64,000 bases of DNA from Streptomyces canus. GTDB taxonomy: Bacteria > Actinomycetota > Actinomycetes > Streptomycetales > Streptomycetaceae. Of this stretch, positions 16,445 through 24,840 are shown in pieces; within the stretch, counting starts at the first letter, position 1; each line of letters starts with the position of its first letter. Where the stretch lies: NCBI RefSeq assembly GCF_041435015.1, contig NZ_CP107991.1:20493-84492 (forward strand). The letters are read 5' to 3'. The notes beneath the pieces are model-generated. The model saw only the letters and a program-made list of their open reading frames with translations, searched no databases and was not told the origin of the DNA. The position numbers and the translations under genes were made by a program.

Positions 16445-17271
16445 TCGTGACCTCCCGGGGAGCGACGACCCGACAGGCCACGACTCCCACGGAATCACCA
16501 CTGCTATCCCCGACCAGCGGAAACGCACCGATCACGCCCGAAAAGACAACAGCTTCTAAGCCACGTCGGATGCGCTGGTCGAGGTGTTCGGGGGTCCTGC
16601 AGGCGACGTTGGAGAGCCATCCGCGTCGCAGGAGAGACCAGATGCCTTCGACGGGGCTGAGGTCGTTTGCGTAGGGCGGCAGGTAGTAGACGGTGAACCA
16701 CTCCCGGGCTGCCGCCCACTGCCGCAGGTCGGCGGCTTTGTGGACGTTGAGGTTGTCCCAGACCAGGACGATCGGGCCGCCGAGCCGCTGGTGGGCGGCG
16801 ATCAGCAGGTCCCGGTAGTCGCGCCAGGAGAAGCTTTGGCGCCCGTCGCGTCGGCCGTCGTCTCTGCGTGGCCGGTAGATCAGCCTTGAGCGGTGGCCGG
16901 GTTTGTAGCAGGTCAGCGCGGCAATGGATATCCGTCTGCGGGAACGGCCGCGGACCCGCACCACCGGCGTGTGTCCGCGTTGTGACCAGGTCTTCGCCTG
17001 CGGCGGCGTCATGGAGAATTCGGCTTCGTCCTCGAAGACGAGCCAGGCTCCACGAGCCGCCGCGCGTCTTCCGCGCAGTTGAGCGGTCCTGGCCTGGCGT
17101 GACGGAGATGGAACCGGCCGACATCGCAGGGGTCCTCGGGGTATGCGCCCAGCGGCTTGCCCCGCCGCCGCGGGTGCCGGTCACATCAGTGGCCAGCCCC
17201 GACCAGAAAGGCGACCATCAAGGCTCGCCCACGGTCACGAAACGACGGGCTGTTCGCGTCAACGGCACCGT

Positions 17272-18450
17272 TCACGGAACCTCACGTCGGTCGGAGCGGC
17301 ACACCTGCCATCGGTGCAGGACATCCCCCACCGTGGCCGCACTGGGAACCTCGTGCAGGCCGAGAGGCTCGGCGCCCGCTTCCAGCGCCCGGAGTGCAGC
17401 CCCCACGGCCTCGTCTAGGAGCTCATCTGCAGAGCGGCCCTGATACAGGCCTTCTTCCAGTGATTTCGCAGCTCTTATGATGTCCGGGAAGACTGATTGA
17501 GCCTGCTCGAAGGCGATGTAGTGCGGCAGATCTTCGTCCAGACCATGAGCTGCGGCCGGCTTGACCGACCCAACAGCTTCAGACCACGCGGCAATCACAC
17601 TCTTCTGTTGGAACTCTGGATACCGCATGCGGACCAGGTGTGTGGCGAGGTCGTGAATGGGGTCGCCGTAGGTTGCGAGTTCCCAATCAACGGCGATCAG
17701 GCGAGGGCCGCCGTCATGTTCTGTGACGACCACGTTGTCCCGGTGAAGATCTCCGTGAAGCAAGCTGTACGGTCGACGCGTCATGGCAGGCACATATTCG
17801 GCAAGGTGGACCAGGACGTCTTCCCGGATCCCGAGCGCCATGAAAAGCCCGCCGTAAACCGACCAACTCGGCTGACGGATCTGGCGGTCGGCCAACTCCA
17901 TCAGCGTGCGCAGGTAGCCCTGGCTGTCTTCGTCATCGCGGGGCCAGCAAGAGGGCAACGGGGGCAGTGCTTCCCTGCGTACCGAAGTTGTCTGGGCCAG
18001 GAGCTGGGCCAGGTCCGCGATGTGCAGAGCATCGACGGGTTTGCCATCGGGGCACAGGCGGGACAGTGAGGTGCCCTCTACATAGCTGAGTACGGTCGCT
18101 GTCGCGGTTCTGGCCAGGTAGCGCGGTACATGGGGTAGTAAATCCTTGAGGGCGCCCAGGAGATCTGCTTCGTTCTCCCAGGTCCTGATGACTACCGGGA
18201 TGGCGTCGGCCCTGGGGACCCGTACCAGCACACGGGTGCCTTGTTCTCTGCCGATGAGTTGTGCCATGCGTTGAGTGAGGGGTAGTACATAGTTGCGGTT
18301 GTGATGGCCACCGCTAGCCGTGCCGGATTGCTTGGCCAGCCATACGAACTCGTCGTTGGCGTCGTCTTCGTTGGGCACGTTACTCCCGGGAGGCACAACT
18401 TCAGAGCCGGAGGTGCTTCGCGGGGCGCTCCTGGCAAGGGATGTGGGCAC
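17272..18450 (-). CDS. Aminoglycoside phosphotransferase-like kinase (APH fold)
   Basis: 392 residues. The kinase catalytic loop LLHGDLHRDNVVV (HGDxHxxN) and the metal-binding LIAVDWELATYGDPIHDLATHL are intact, and LVRVPRA with VIRTWENEADLL may hold the N-lobe Lys and Glu. TVLSYVEGTSLSRL matches the hinge region of APH/choline-kinase-fold enzymes. Substrate unknown: small-molecule kinase or antibiotic phosphotransferase. After removal of the mobile unit at 18552-19794, a GntR gene lies directly upstream on the same strand and a HAD phosphatase farther upstream, suggesting an old kinase/phosphatase/regulator module. The start is uncertain, because the first ~25 residues look poorly conserved. 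Confidence 0.8.
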   Translation of the reverse strand: MPTSLARSAPRSTSGSEVVPPGSNVPNEDDANDEFVWLAKQSGTASGGHHNRNYVLPLTQRMAQLIGREQGTRVLVRVPRADAIPVVIRTWENEADLLGALKDLLPHVPRYLARTATATVLSYVEGTSLSRLCPDGKPVDALHIADLAQLLAQTTSVRREALPPLPSCWPRDDEDSQGYLRTLMELADRQIRQPSWSVYGGLFMALGIREDVLVHLAEYVPAMTRRPYSLLHGDLHRDNVVVTEHDGGPRLIAVDWELATYGDPIHDLATHLVRMRYPEFQQKSVIAAWSEAVGSVKPAAAHGLDEDLPHYIAFEQAQSVFPDIIRAAKSLEEGLYQGRSADELLDEAVGAALRALEAGAEPLGLHEVPSAATVGDVLHRWQVCRSDRREVP

Positions 18451-18643
18451 ACCTTAGTGCCCACGAGAGGCCGTGCGTGCGGTACTGCGGGGATCCTTGG
18501 TTCCAATGGGGTGCACGCGTAGCACAAAGTGGACCTCCGTAACCCTTCTAGTACTCCAGCTGTAGATCGCAATTTTGACCTTCTCGGCGCATCTGCCAAG
18601 GGTTACCTGAGTTGTCCTTGGCCGACGGGCTATCTTGCCGGGC

Positions 18644-19345
18644 ATGCAGACGGTGAACTGGAGCGATGTCCGGGAGCGGACCGTCGCTCTCTATGCACGG
18701 CGGGGATCGAGGGCCGGTGCCGTTCTCCCGCCGGTCCTAAGCGAAGCTCAGGTGCGTCAGGCCGAGGAACAGTTCGGTGTGGTGTTCCCCGACGACTATC
18801 GCCAGTACCTGCTGTGCGTCAGTGCCGGCGGGCGGGTGCGCACGCTCCGGGTCGATCAGAGTGGCTGGCGCTGGGACGGCGACCAGCCTTCAGACCGTGC
18901 GAACCTGCATGTTCCTTTCCCGGACCACGACACCGCTCTCGCAGCGAGCGAAGATCTCTGGCTGACCGAACCCCAGGAGGGGGACTACGCCTCTGCTAGG
19001 GCCTACCAAGCCGATCACGACACGTGGCGGGAGAGGGCCGATGCCGCCGAGGACGCGCGGACTTCCGGGGCCGTCCCCCTCTGCGATGACGGCTGCGGCT
19101 TCTACACCCTCCTCGTGGTCAGCGGACCCATGCGGGGCGCCATGTGGTTCGACGGACGCGCGACCTGCGATCGCCTCAACCCGCTCTTGAACGACGACGG
19201 ACAGCCCGCCACCTTCGCCGAGTGGTACCTGGACTGGCTCACCCATGAGGAACCGCTGACAACCCCGGAACTGCGTCGTGCGGCAAACGACCGCCGGCAC
19301 GCCGGGACGGACGTGCCCATCTGGCTGCGCTGGTTCGACTCGTGA
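18644..19345 (+). CDS. SMI1/KNR4 (SUKH) family protein
   Basis: 233 residues from ATG 18644. The SUKH hallmark is LSEAQVRQAEEQFGVVFPDDYRQYLLCVSAGG (about residues 32-62). FYTLLVVSGPMRGAMWFDGRA and FAEWYLDWL near the C-terminus are the usual core strand and final helix. SUKH proteins commonly act as immunity proteins to polymorphic toxins or as regulators. No toxin gene lies beside it here. It begins 75 bp inside the left end of an IS701-type unit, so it appears to be a mobile cargo gene. Confidence 0.8.
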   Translation: MQTVNWSDVRERTVALYARRGSRAGAVLPPVLSEAQVRQAEEQFGVVFPDDYRQYLLCVSAGGRVRTLRVDQSGWRWDGDQPSDRANLHVPFPDHDTALAASEDLWLTEPQEGDYASARAYQADHDTWRERADAAEDARTSGAVPLCDDGCGFYTLLVVSGPMRGAMWFDGRATCDRLNPLLNDDGQPATFAEWYLDWLTHEEPLTTPELRRAANDRRHAGTDVPIWLRWFDS

Positions 19346-19495
19346 GCCGTCAGTGCTCTGGCCGCGAGTCGGTTCGTTCTGGTAGGGGGCCGGTGCGGGC
19401 ATGGGTGCGGCCACCGTTGATCATCGTGAGTTGAGTGGACCGACGAAGAGACGGTGGCCGCGGGTCACAGCACAGATCCCGCCCGTCGGCGGGGT

Positions 19496-19770
19496 GCGTT
19501 CGAGGCCCTGATGAGCCGGATCGCAGGCCGCTTCGCCCGGGTGGAACCCCCGGGTCGAACCCCGGCGCCGGACAGGGAGATTGGTACTGGGCCTGCTGGC
19601 TGACCTGCCGCGCAAGAACGCTGGACGATCGCCGAGTGGGCGGGGGAAGCCACCCCGCACGGCCCGAGCACGGCCCGGCCCACCGGCTCAGCTGGTCCGC
19701 CTGGCGACGCCGCCACCAGGCGCGATCACGTGCCCGTCATTACCGCCGACAAGCCGCATCCCGGCCGTGA
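19496..19770 (+). pseudogene. Internally deleted IS701-family transposase
   Basis: Near 19496 one frame reads FEALMSRIAGRFARVEP, and after a shift VLGLLADLPRKN and TIAEWAG: the N-terminus of IS701 transposases. Near the 3' end another frame reads RLSWSAWRRRHQARSRARHYRRQAA, a typical C-terminus. The ~300 residues between them, including the DDE core, are gone. Lies just inside the right inverted repeat of the SUKH unit. Confidence 0.75.
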
Positions 19771-19794
19771 AGATCACGATCTACAGCTGGAGTA

Positions 19795-20733
19795 CTAGCT
19801 GTCGCTAGCGGCGAGATTGGTCCAAAGGGAGTTGAACCAGCGCTGCTGCTTGTCCACCCAGGCGGACTGTGCGTCGCCCAATGATTCCTGCACGTCAGCT
19901 GAGCCGTCTTTGACCTTCGCCGTGTTGTCCTCGACGTCCGCTGTGTCGTCTTTGACGAAGTATGTACCTCTGGCGCCTACGCTGAGAACGTCGAGGGCCT
20001 CGACGTTCTCAGCATCGCCCACCGGGATACGCCGACGCTGCAGTTCGTACGCGCTGTGGAAGGCCTCCTTCCCGTTAAGCAGGTACAACTTGAACATCGG
20101 TGCCACTGGAACGCGCCGGACCTGGACGGCAGCGTGTTCGACTCGGCCATTCGCGCGCAGATTGTGGAGTGTGTCCGTCAAGGACAACAGACACCGGTCG
20201 GAAATCGACCGCAGGCGGGCCACGACGCGCATGTCATCCGGGTCATCCAGGCTGCGGGGGAAGGGGAGCGGCATATCCTTGGTCGGAAGCAGCATGCGCA
20301 GCTCGATCCGCTCCAGGCCAGGGGCTCCGCCAGTCAGGATACGTTCCGCCTGGATGCGAAGATGAGTGTCGAGCGATTCGGACGTGAGGCTGTACACGTC
20401 GAGCTTCACAACTGACTGCTCAAAGGCCCGCTCAACGAACCATCCCAGACCAGTGGTCCGCATTCGGGAGGCACTGTCAGCGGCGGAAGTGTTGTGGGCA
20501 CCTGAGATCACGCGCGAGCCGCTGCCCTGGCGTGACTCGATCCAGCCTTCCGCTTTGAGTTCCTGCAGAGCACGTTGCACCGTGTCCCGGGAGACTTTGA
20601 ACTCCTCGGCGAGCGAGCGCTGAGGCGGCAGAAAGCCACCCACCGGGTACTTCTGAGCAACTATGCGGCCACGCAGTTCAGTCAGGACACGCTGGACCGC
20701 CCCGCCGGCGTCGCTGCTTCGGGCCTCGCTCAC
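19795..20733 (-). CDS. GntR-family transcriptional regulator
   Basis: 312 residues from GTG 20733 (VSEARSSDAGG); the frame is open farther upstream, but protein-like sequence begins here. The winged helix is RVLTELRGRIVAQKYPVGGFLPPQRSLAEEFKVSRDTVQRALQELKAEGWIESRQGSGSRV. The large C-terminal domain (about residues 95-275) contains paired ERIELRMLLPTKDMPLPFP and PMFKLYLLNGKEAFHSAYEL, a ligand-sensing fold I cannot name. Its TAG stop lies within the CTAG target duplication of the adjacent IS701-type unit, and the duplication preserved the original stop. Probably regulates the kinase and phosphatase genes on the same strand. Confidence 0.82.
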   Translation of the reverse strand: MSEARSSDAGGAVQRVLTELRGRIVAQKYPVGGFLPPQRSLAEEFKVSRDTVQRALQELKAEGWIESRQGSGSRVISGAHNTSAADSASRMRTTGLGWFVERAFEQSVVKLDVYSLTSESLDTHLRIQAERILTGGAPGLERIELRMLLPTKDMPLPFPRSLDDPDDMRVVARLRSISDRCLLSLTDTLHNLRANGRVEHAAVQVRRVPVAPMFKLYLLNGKEAFHSAYELQRRRIPVGDAENVEALDVLSVGARGTYFVKDDTADVEDNTAKVKDGSADVQESLGDAQSAWVDKQQRWFNSLWTNLAASDS

Positions 20734-20891
20734 ATGCCGACCGTACCTCACGGAGGCAGCGAGGAAACCAATTTCAGCCAGGCCTCTGGCCCAAGTTACT
20801 GGATCAACCCACCCGGGGATACCAATCGTGAGCCAACTAGCCCAATTGGCAGGTTGGTCGGTAAGTGCACTAGAGTGGATGGGGGTTGTGC

Positions 20892-21086
20892 ATGATTCTC
20901 TGGCAACTTGCGTGGATCGTGGTCCACTACGCCGCCGCGCGGCAGGTCGCATCTCAATTCGGAGTTGTGGGCTTGGCACTCCTGGGTGTGGGCTCCGCCC
21001 TGGTCGTGTTGCGGGTGCATGTGAGGGAAGTGCCGCTCTACTGGTGGGCGGTCTTCTTCCTTCTCCTGCTGTCGGTTCAGGCTTAA
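20892..21086 (+). CDS. Small membrane protein, 64 aa
   Basis: ATG 20892 (GTG 20886 possible), with a GGGGG run upstream. Three hydrophobic stretches, LWQLAWIVVHYAA, VGLALLGVGSALVVL and LYWWAVFFLLLLSV, suggest an integral membrane peptide. Divergent from the GntR gene. Its TAA stop is one copy of the target duplication of the IS relic that follows. Before that insertion it ended tail to tail with the HAD gene in a shared TTAA, which argues that it is a real gene. Function unknown. Confidence 0.5.
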   Translation: MILWQLAWIVVHYAAARQVASQFGVVGLALLGVGSALVVLRVHVREVPLYWWAVFFLLLLSVQA

Positions 21087-21769
21087 GACGCCATCCGCTT
21101 ATCGATCACGTAGATGGTCTGGTCGAACTGGGCTCCTGATCGGGTGATCGCGTGCGGACTGACGCATGGAAGCAGGGCCTTTTGGCAGTTCGGGGGTGCT
21201 ATCCCAACCGAGCACCAAGAGGCCCTGTTGCTGCAGACTTCCGCATCCGCGTGCGGGGAGTCCAACTCGCTGCCACCGTCGTGTAACTGCCTCGCGCGCG
21301 GTTCGGCAACGCGGCGGACGGCCGGAGCGCACTTCGAGCTCTGTCTCCGACATGACGGAGGCGGAGTGGCGGGTCGTCAGCCGTTGCGAGCTATCGTCAA
21401 GACATCCCCGCCCGGGCATCACGGCGGATCGCCGCGTACAGATCGACCTTGGACTTCGGTGGCGCCATCGCACCCTCATCCCGCAGAGCACCCCCAGGCT
21501 CCCACGTACAAACCCAGGCACTGCTGGGTGAGACGGGTGACCGTCGCCGGTGAGAGGCCCTCCGAGCTGCCGAGGAAGTGCTCCAGGGCGGGCGCCATCT
21601 CTTCCCGGACCTTTTCTCCCGGGCCTGCAGCAGACCGAGCACCGACGGCACCGGCGACCTCCACGAGCCAGACGAACCGACGAGCCACACCCATCTCGCC
21701 TGCCACGAACCGGAGTTCATGCCGACCCACCCCGAGCCAAACCATCACGCTCGGAAAGGGGATGACGTC
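21087..21769. mobile_element. Composite IS5-type relic, 683 bp
   Basis: The left end GACGCCATCCGCTTATCG and the inverted right end GACGTCATCCCCTTTCCG are imperfect inverted repeats. TAA flanks both sides (21084-21086, 21770-21772). The left third is related to 14920-15190 of the intact IS5-type element (for example DMTEAEWRVVSRC, matching DMTDGEWAAVCPL). The interior is a patchwork on the minus strand: an IS21-like IstA start (MAPPKSKVDLYAAIRRDARAGMS at 21397-21465) and an IS256 piece (ALEHFLGSSEGLSPATVTRLTQQ at 21515-21590). No intact gene. Confidence 0.75.
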
Positions 21770-22503
21770 TAAGACGTGAGCGCGTCCCAAACGTCTTTCA
21801 AAGAGCGCACGATGCACGAAGGCTCCGCCCCTGCCTTTCGAAGTGCGACAACCTTTGGCCGGTTGCCCGCGTACCCCAGGAAGCGAACGTCGGCCGCCCG
21901 TGCCGCTGCATAGTCTGTCGGCGCGTCACCGACCATCAGCGCCTCCGACGGGTTCGCATCCATCACGTCGAGCGCCTGCAGCAAGGAGTGGGGGTGCGGC
22001 TTCATCAAGTGGAGGTCACGCGTTCGCCCGATGATGTACGGAAAGCAGTCGGCAAGGCGGCGGGTGTCAACGTAGGCGGCAGCTGCCCGGGCGGAGTTGT
22101 TCGTCGTCACGGCGAACTGGACACCCAGAGCTGACCACTTCCGAATGAGGGGGTCTGCGTGGGGGGTCGGGAAGGCGCCGGGGACAGCCACGAGTTCCTG
22201 CCGGGTGAGCCACTCCTCCAACTCCGTGAGCAGGTCGCTGTTCGGATGACGTCGGCTGATGCCCGTCAGCATGGCATGCGGGTCTTTAAGCAAACGTTCC
22301 TTCATAGTCAACAGTTCAGGCTGGCCGGCTCGCTCGACTGTGGTGACCAGTCCGTGAGCCACTCTGGGGGCGGGATGCCCTGCGAACAACCGGCACATCG
22401 GACCGTCGAGATCCCATAAGACGTAACGGACCGGTGCGATCAATTTGCGGAGATCCTCAGCCGAGGCTATCTCCGGTTCAATCCAGGTCGTATCAGGGGT
22501 CAC
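21769..22503 (-). CDS. HAD-superfamily phosphatase
   Basis: 244 residues from GTG 22503. Motif I is VLWDLDGPMCRLF (DxD with catalytic Asp), motif II is FAVTTNNS (Thr/Ser), motif III Lys is in DLHLMKPHP, and motif IV is EALMVGDAPTDYAAARAA. A helical cap lies between motifs I and II, so this is a subclass I HAD hydrolase such as a phosphoglycolate-phosphatase-like enzyme. The stop TAG is formed at the junction with the adjacent IS relic; without the insertion the frame would end at TAA in the same place. The GTG start overlaps the stop of an upstream decayed frame. Confidence 0.88.
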   Translation of the reverse strand: MTPDTTWIEPEIASAEDLRKLIAPVRYVLWDLDGPMCRLFAGHPAPRVAHGLVTTVERAGQPELLTMKERLLKDPHAMLTGISRRHPNSDLLTELEEWLTRQELVAVPGAFPTPHADPLIRKWSALGVQFAVTTNNSARAAAAYVDTRRLADCFPYIIGRTRDLHLMKPHPHSLLQALDVMDANPSEALMVGDAPTDYAAARAADVRFLGYAGNRPKVVALRKAGAEPSCIVRSLKDVWDALTS

Positions 22504-22880
22504 TAGGAGAGTGTCAGGTCCGCGGCGAAGGTTTCCCAGAGCGCGTCGACCGTACTGCCGACTTGGTTGGATGCCACGGCGGTCTCATGGTGTGCAGGCT
22601 GACTGCGTCACCGGGGTTGTCACGTCTGTCACCGGCCGACTTCCACGAACGCCCACGCATCGACCCGTTGTCGCCGTTGGCGGGACTACGCCGGCCGACG
22701 TCGGTAGAGAAGAACACCACCGGAACGGTGCCGTCGTCATCGAGGTGAGCCGACAACGACAGAACCTGCTCAGCCAGGTGCTGCATGGTCCGCGCTGCGA
22801 CAGCATTCTCGCCGTTCCGGCACCCGCAGCTCCACGGGGGCCCGCACACCGATGGACTCCTCCAGCGTGGCAATCTCATC
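22503..22880 (-). pseudogene. Decayed gene, possibly tellurite-resistance/VWA-like
   Basis: Protein-like pieces appear in different frames of the minus strand: DEIATLEESIGVRAPVELRVPE, QHLAEQVLSLSAHLDDDGTVPVVFFSTD, DAWAFVEVGR, and finally STVDALWETFAADLTLS before a TAG that overlaps the GTG of the HAD gene. The DDDGTVPVVFFS segment recalls VWA domains found with TerD proteins. The evidence is thin, so the family is a guess; the multiple frame changes show it is not functional. Confidence 0.35.
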
Positions 22881-23261
22881 CTCTGTTCGGTGGCCGGGGC
22901 CGCCGTGAGGAAGGTATGCCCTCCCTAGTCCGAGACCGGGTACAAGGTCCTCGCGCGCGTGACAGCAGCCTTCCAGCACATCGCCAGTACCCACCCGGTC
23001 GCACGCCCAGCCCTTCCTCTGACCCGACCCCATCGACCTCACATCATGGTGCGTACGCAGCACATGTATCGCGGCGCTGCCGCAGAGAACAGCGCCGCGA
23101 TACGCAGACGCCGGTAGCAACGCCCGTGCAGCCGCCAGGCCGCACGGCGGGAGGGCAGAGCTCTTCGCGAATCGTGGTCCAAGAACTGGCCAGCAGCCGG
23201 AGCGACTCACCCGCTGCTCGAAGCCAGTTGGTACTGCAGCACTGCTGGGGGCGTGTCGGGT
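22881..23261. other. Gap with no supported gene
   Basis: Open frames here lack ribosome binding sites and protein-like composition. The right edge leads into the repeat-rich region in front of the prim-pol gene. Confidence 0.35.
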
Positions 23262-23715
23262 GTTCGGTCGCTTCAGTCGCTCGGCCCGCTGGCCTGTGCG
23301 TGGGGCAGCGACTGAAGAGCCAGCGACCGGGGAACAGCTCGGTCGCTGGCTGGTAGACGAGAAAAACCCCAGGTCAGAGAAGGTGACGGGGCATTTTGAG
23401 CGACTGAAGCGACTTGAGTTGCCTATATATGAGGTCATCTAAGTGTTCTCGTGTGCGTCATAGACAGCAAGCTTCAGTCGCTTCAGTCGCTAATTCTGGC
23501 TTGAAGGGCCTGTGACCTGCGGCTTTTGACACGCTGGAAGCGCAGCGACTGAAAGGTGTTCGGTCGCTCTGCGGCAGGCCCGGTCGCTGGCCTCGTTCTG
23601 CGGCGGGTGTTGCCGACAGGGGAGGCCCTCGTTGTTTCGCATGTGCTCCACAACCTCACAGGTCTGGTTCGCTAGTCTGTGTCCGTCGTTGAGTCGCTTC
23701 GGTCGCTAGTAGGGG
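23262..23715. repeat. Iteron-like repeat region, candidate replication origin
   Basis: The 10-mer TTCAGTCGCT or its complement AGCGACTGAA occurs exactly at 23272, 23307, 23399, 23473, 23482 and 23544, in both orientations. Near copies (GGTCGCT, AGCGACC, AGTCGCTTCGGTCGCT) lie at about 23266, 23320, 23341, 23408, 23560, 23581 and 23693-23708. Between copies at 23418-23440 lies an A/T-rich patch containing TATATATGAGGTCAT, unusual in this genome and suited to strand opening. The cluster directly precedes the replication genes. Confidence 0.75.
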
Positions 23716-23721
23716 GTGCAT

Positions 23722-24840
23722 GTGCCTGCTGAGCTGCGGTTTCCTCACGGCGACTCACGAACAGCCGCCCCCGATGCCTTGGTAGCCGCCCGGTCGCTGG
23801 CCATTGCGGGATGGTGCGCACGCCGTGGCTGGCCAGTCCACCCCCTCGCTGCGGGCCGTAAGACACCGGCCGCGAACTGCGGCGAGTGCCGTGAGCACAC
23901 GCACTCTCCGGCACAGTGCCCCTGTCTGCCCGCGGGGCGGTGGTGCCACGGCTTTCACGCTGCGACCCTCGACCAGCAGCGGATCACCCGGTGGTGGGGT
24001 GCCGACCCCGACCTCGGTGTCGGTGTGGCCTGCGGCCCGGCGGGCCTGGTGGTCATCGACATCGACGCCCACTCCGCCGCGCCTCCCAGCCGGCACCGGA
24101 TCCTGCCGGGCATCACGATCGGCGACCACATCGACCTGGCCGGTCTGGCCAACGGCTTCCACACCCTCGCCGTCCTGGCTGCTCTGCGCGGCCGGCCGAA
24201 CCCCGCCGACGACACCGCGACCCTGCGCGTGCGTACCCCTTCCGGCGGGCTGCACGTGTGGTACCGGAGCACCGACAACCGCCGCTGGCAGTGCTCTTCA
24301 GGCTCCAGCCAGGGCCGAGCCCTGGCCTGGCAGGTCGACGTCCGCGCACACGGCGGATACATCATCGCCCCCGGCACCACCACCCGCCACGGCACCTACA
24401 CCCCCCTTGGCGATGCCCGGGAACCCACCCCGCTACCGGCCTGGCTCGCGCAGGAACTCGAACGCACCGGTCACCTGCCCGCCCCCACCGTCCCCGCCCC
24501 CCGCCCGGTCCCGCCCCGCGCGCAGCAGGCCGTCCTTGCCGCGGGCGGCGGTCGCGCCCGCCTCTCCCACGTCCTGGCCGCGATCCTGGCCCCGGTCCAG
24601 GAGTGCGGGCGTGCCTCGGAGGGCACCGGTTTCTCCGACGCCCTCAACCGGGCCGCCTACACCCTCGGTGGCCTCGTGGCCGCCGGCCGCCTCCTCCAGG
24701 ACGAAGCCGAGCAGGCCCTGCGCGAGACCGCGACCGCGGTGCGTCCCGGCCAGGAACGCCGCGCCGAGCAGATCATCCGCAGCGGCATGACCGAAGGCCT
24801 CAAGCGCCCCCTGCACGCCACGTCAGGGAGGCGCCAGTGA
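23722..24840 (+). CDS. Bifunctional primase-polymerase (prim-pol) domain protein
   Basis: 372 residues from GTG 23722, with AGGGGG 5 bases upstream (GTG 23716 also possible). The N-terminal prim-pol domain shows AIAGWCARRGWPVHPLAAGRKTPA at the start, ITRWWGADPDLGVGVACGPAGLVVIDIDAH with the catalytic DxD, and RTPSGGLHVWYR and WQVDVRAHGGYIIAPG farther on: the AEP signature found in plasmid and phage primases. The C-terminal ~120 residues are Pro-rich, then helical (SDALNRAAYTLGGLVAAG). It should prime replication at the adjacent iteron region. GTGA overlap with the helicase gene. Confidence 0.9.
   Translation: MPAELRFPHGDSRTAAPDALVAARSLAIAGWCARRGWPVHPLAAGRKTPAANCGECREHTHSPAQCPCLPAGRWCHGFHAATLDQQRITRWWGADPDLGVGVACGPAGLVVIDIDAHSAAPPSRHRILPGITIGDHIDLAGLANGFHTLAVLAALRGRPNPADDTATLRVRTPSGGLHVWYRSTDNRRWQCSSGSSQGRALAWQVDVRAHGGYIIAPGTTTRHGTYTPLGDAREPTPLPAWLAQELERTGHLPAPTVPAPRPVPPRAQQAVLAAGGGRARLSHVLAAILAPVQECGRASEGTGFSDALNRAAYTLGGLVAAGRLLQDEAEQALRETATAVRPGQERRAEQIIRSGMTEGLKRPLHATSGRRQ

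Larger units (their letters stand above)
14895..16556. mobile_element. IS5-type insertion sequence, 1662 bp, with 3-bp target duplication
   Basis: The left end GAAACTGTTGTCTTTTCG and the inverted right end GAAGCTGTTGTCTTTTCG differ at one base in 18. TAA flanks both sides (14892-14894 and 16557-16559), a TNA-type duplication as made by some IS5 groups. The element carries a frameshifted transposase gene and an accessory gene on the opposite strand. It lies inside an IS630 transposase gene. Confidence 0.9.
14817..17090 (-). pseudogene. IS630-family transposase gene interrupted by an IS5-type element
   Basis: The 5' part (about 17090 to 16557) reads GAWLVFEDEAEFSMTPPQ, then IVLVWDNLNVHKA, YYLPPYANDLSPVEGIWSLLRRG and HLDQRIRRG: the DDE core of IS630 transposases. 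After the insertion at 14895-16556, the minus strand resumes in the same frame with RLIQYRSHLIDGCLAETGL and stops at 14817. Removing the insertion and one TAA copy restores a continuous IS630 C-terminus. The N-terminal helix-turn-helix region upstream of 17090 is not recognisable, so the gene is also 5'-truncated. Confidence 0.85.
18552..19794. mobile_element. IS701-type unit carrying a SUKH gene, 1243 bp
   Basis: The 18-bp ends TACTCCAGCTGTAGATCG are exact inverted repeats at 18552-18569 and 19777-19794. CTAG flanks both sides (18548-18551, 19795-19798), which fits the YTAR 4-bp duplication typical of IS701 elements. Inside are a complete SMI1/KNR4-type gene and a gutted IS701 transposase. 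The unit is non-autonomous and would need a transposase supplied in trans. Confidence 0.85.

Noticed and set aside
23399..23491. CRISPR-like array because of repeated 10-mers
   Set aside because: The repeats are too short, occur in both orientations and have irregular spacing; an iteron region explains them better.
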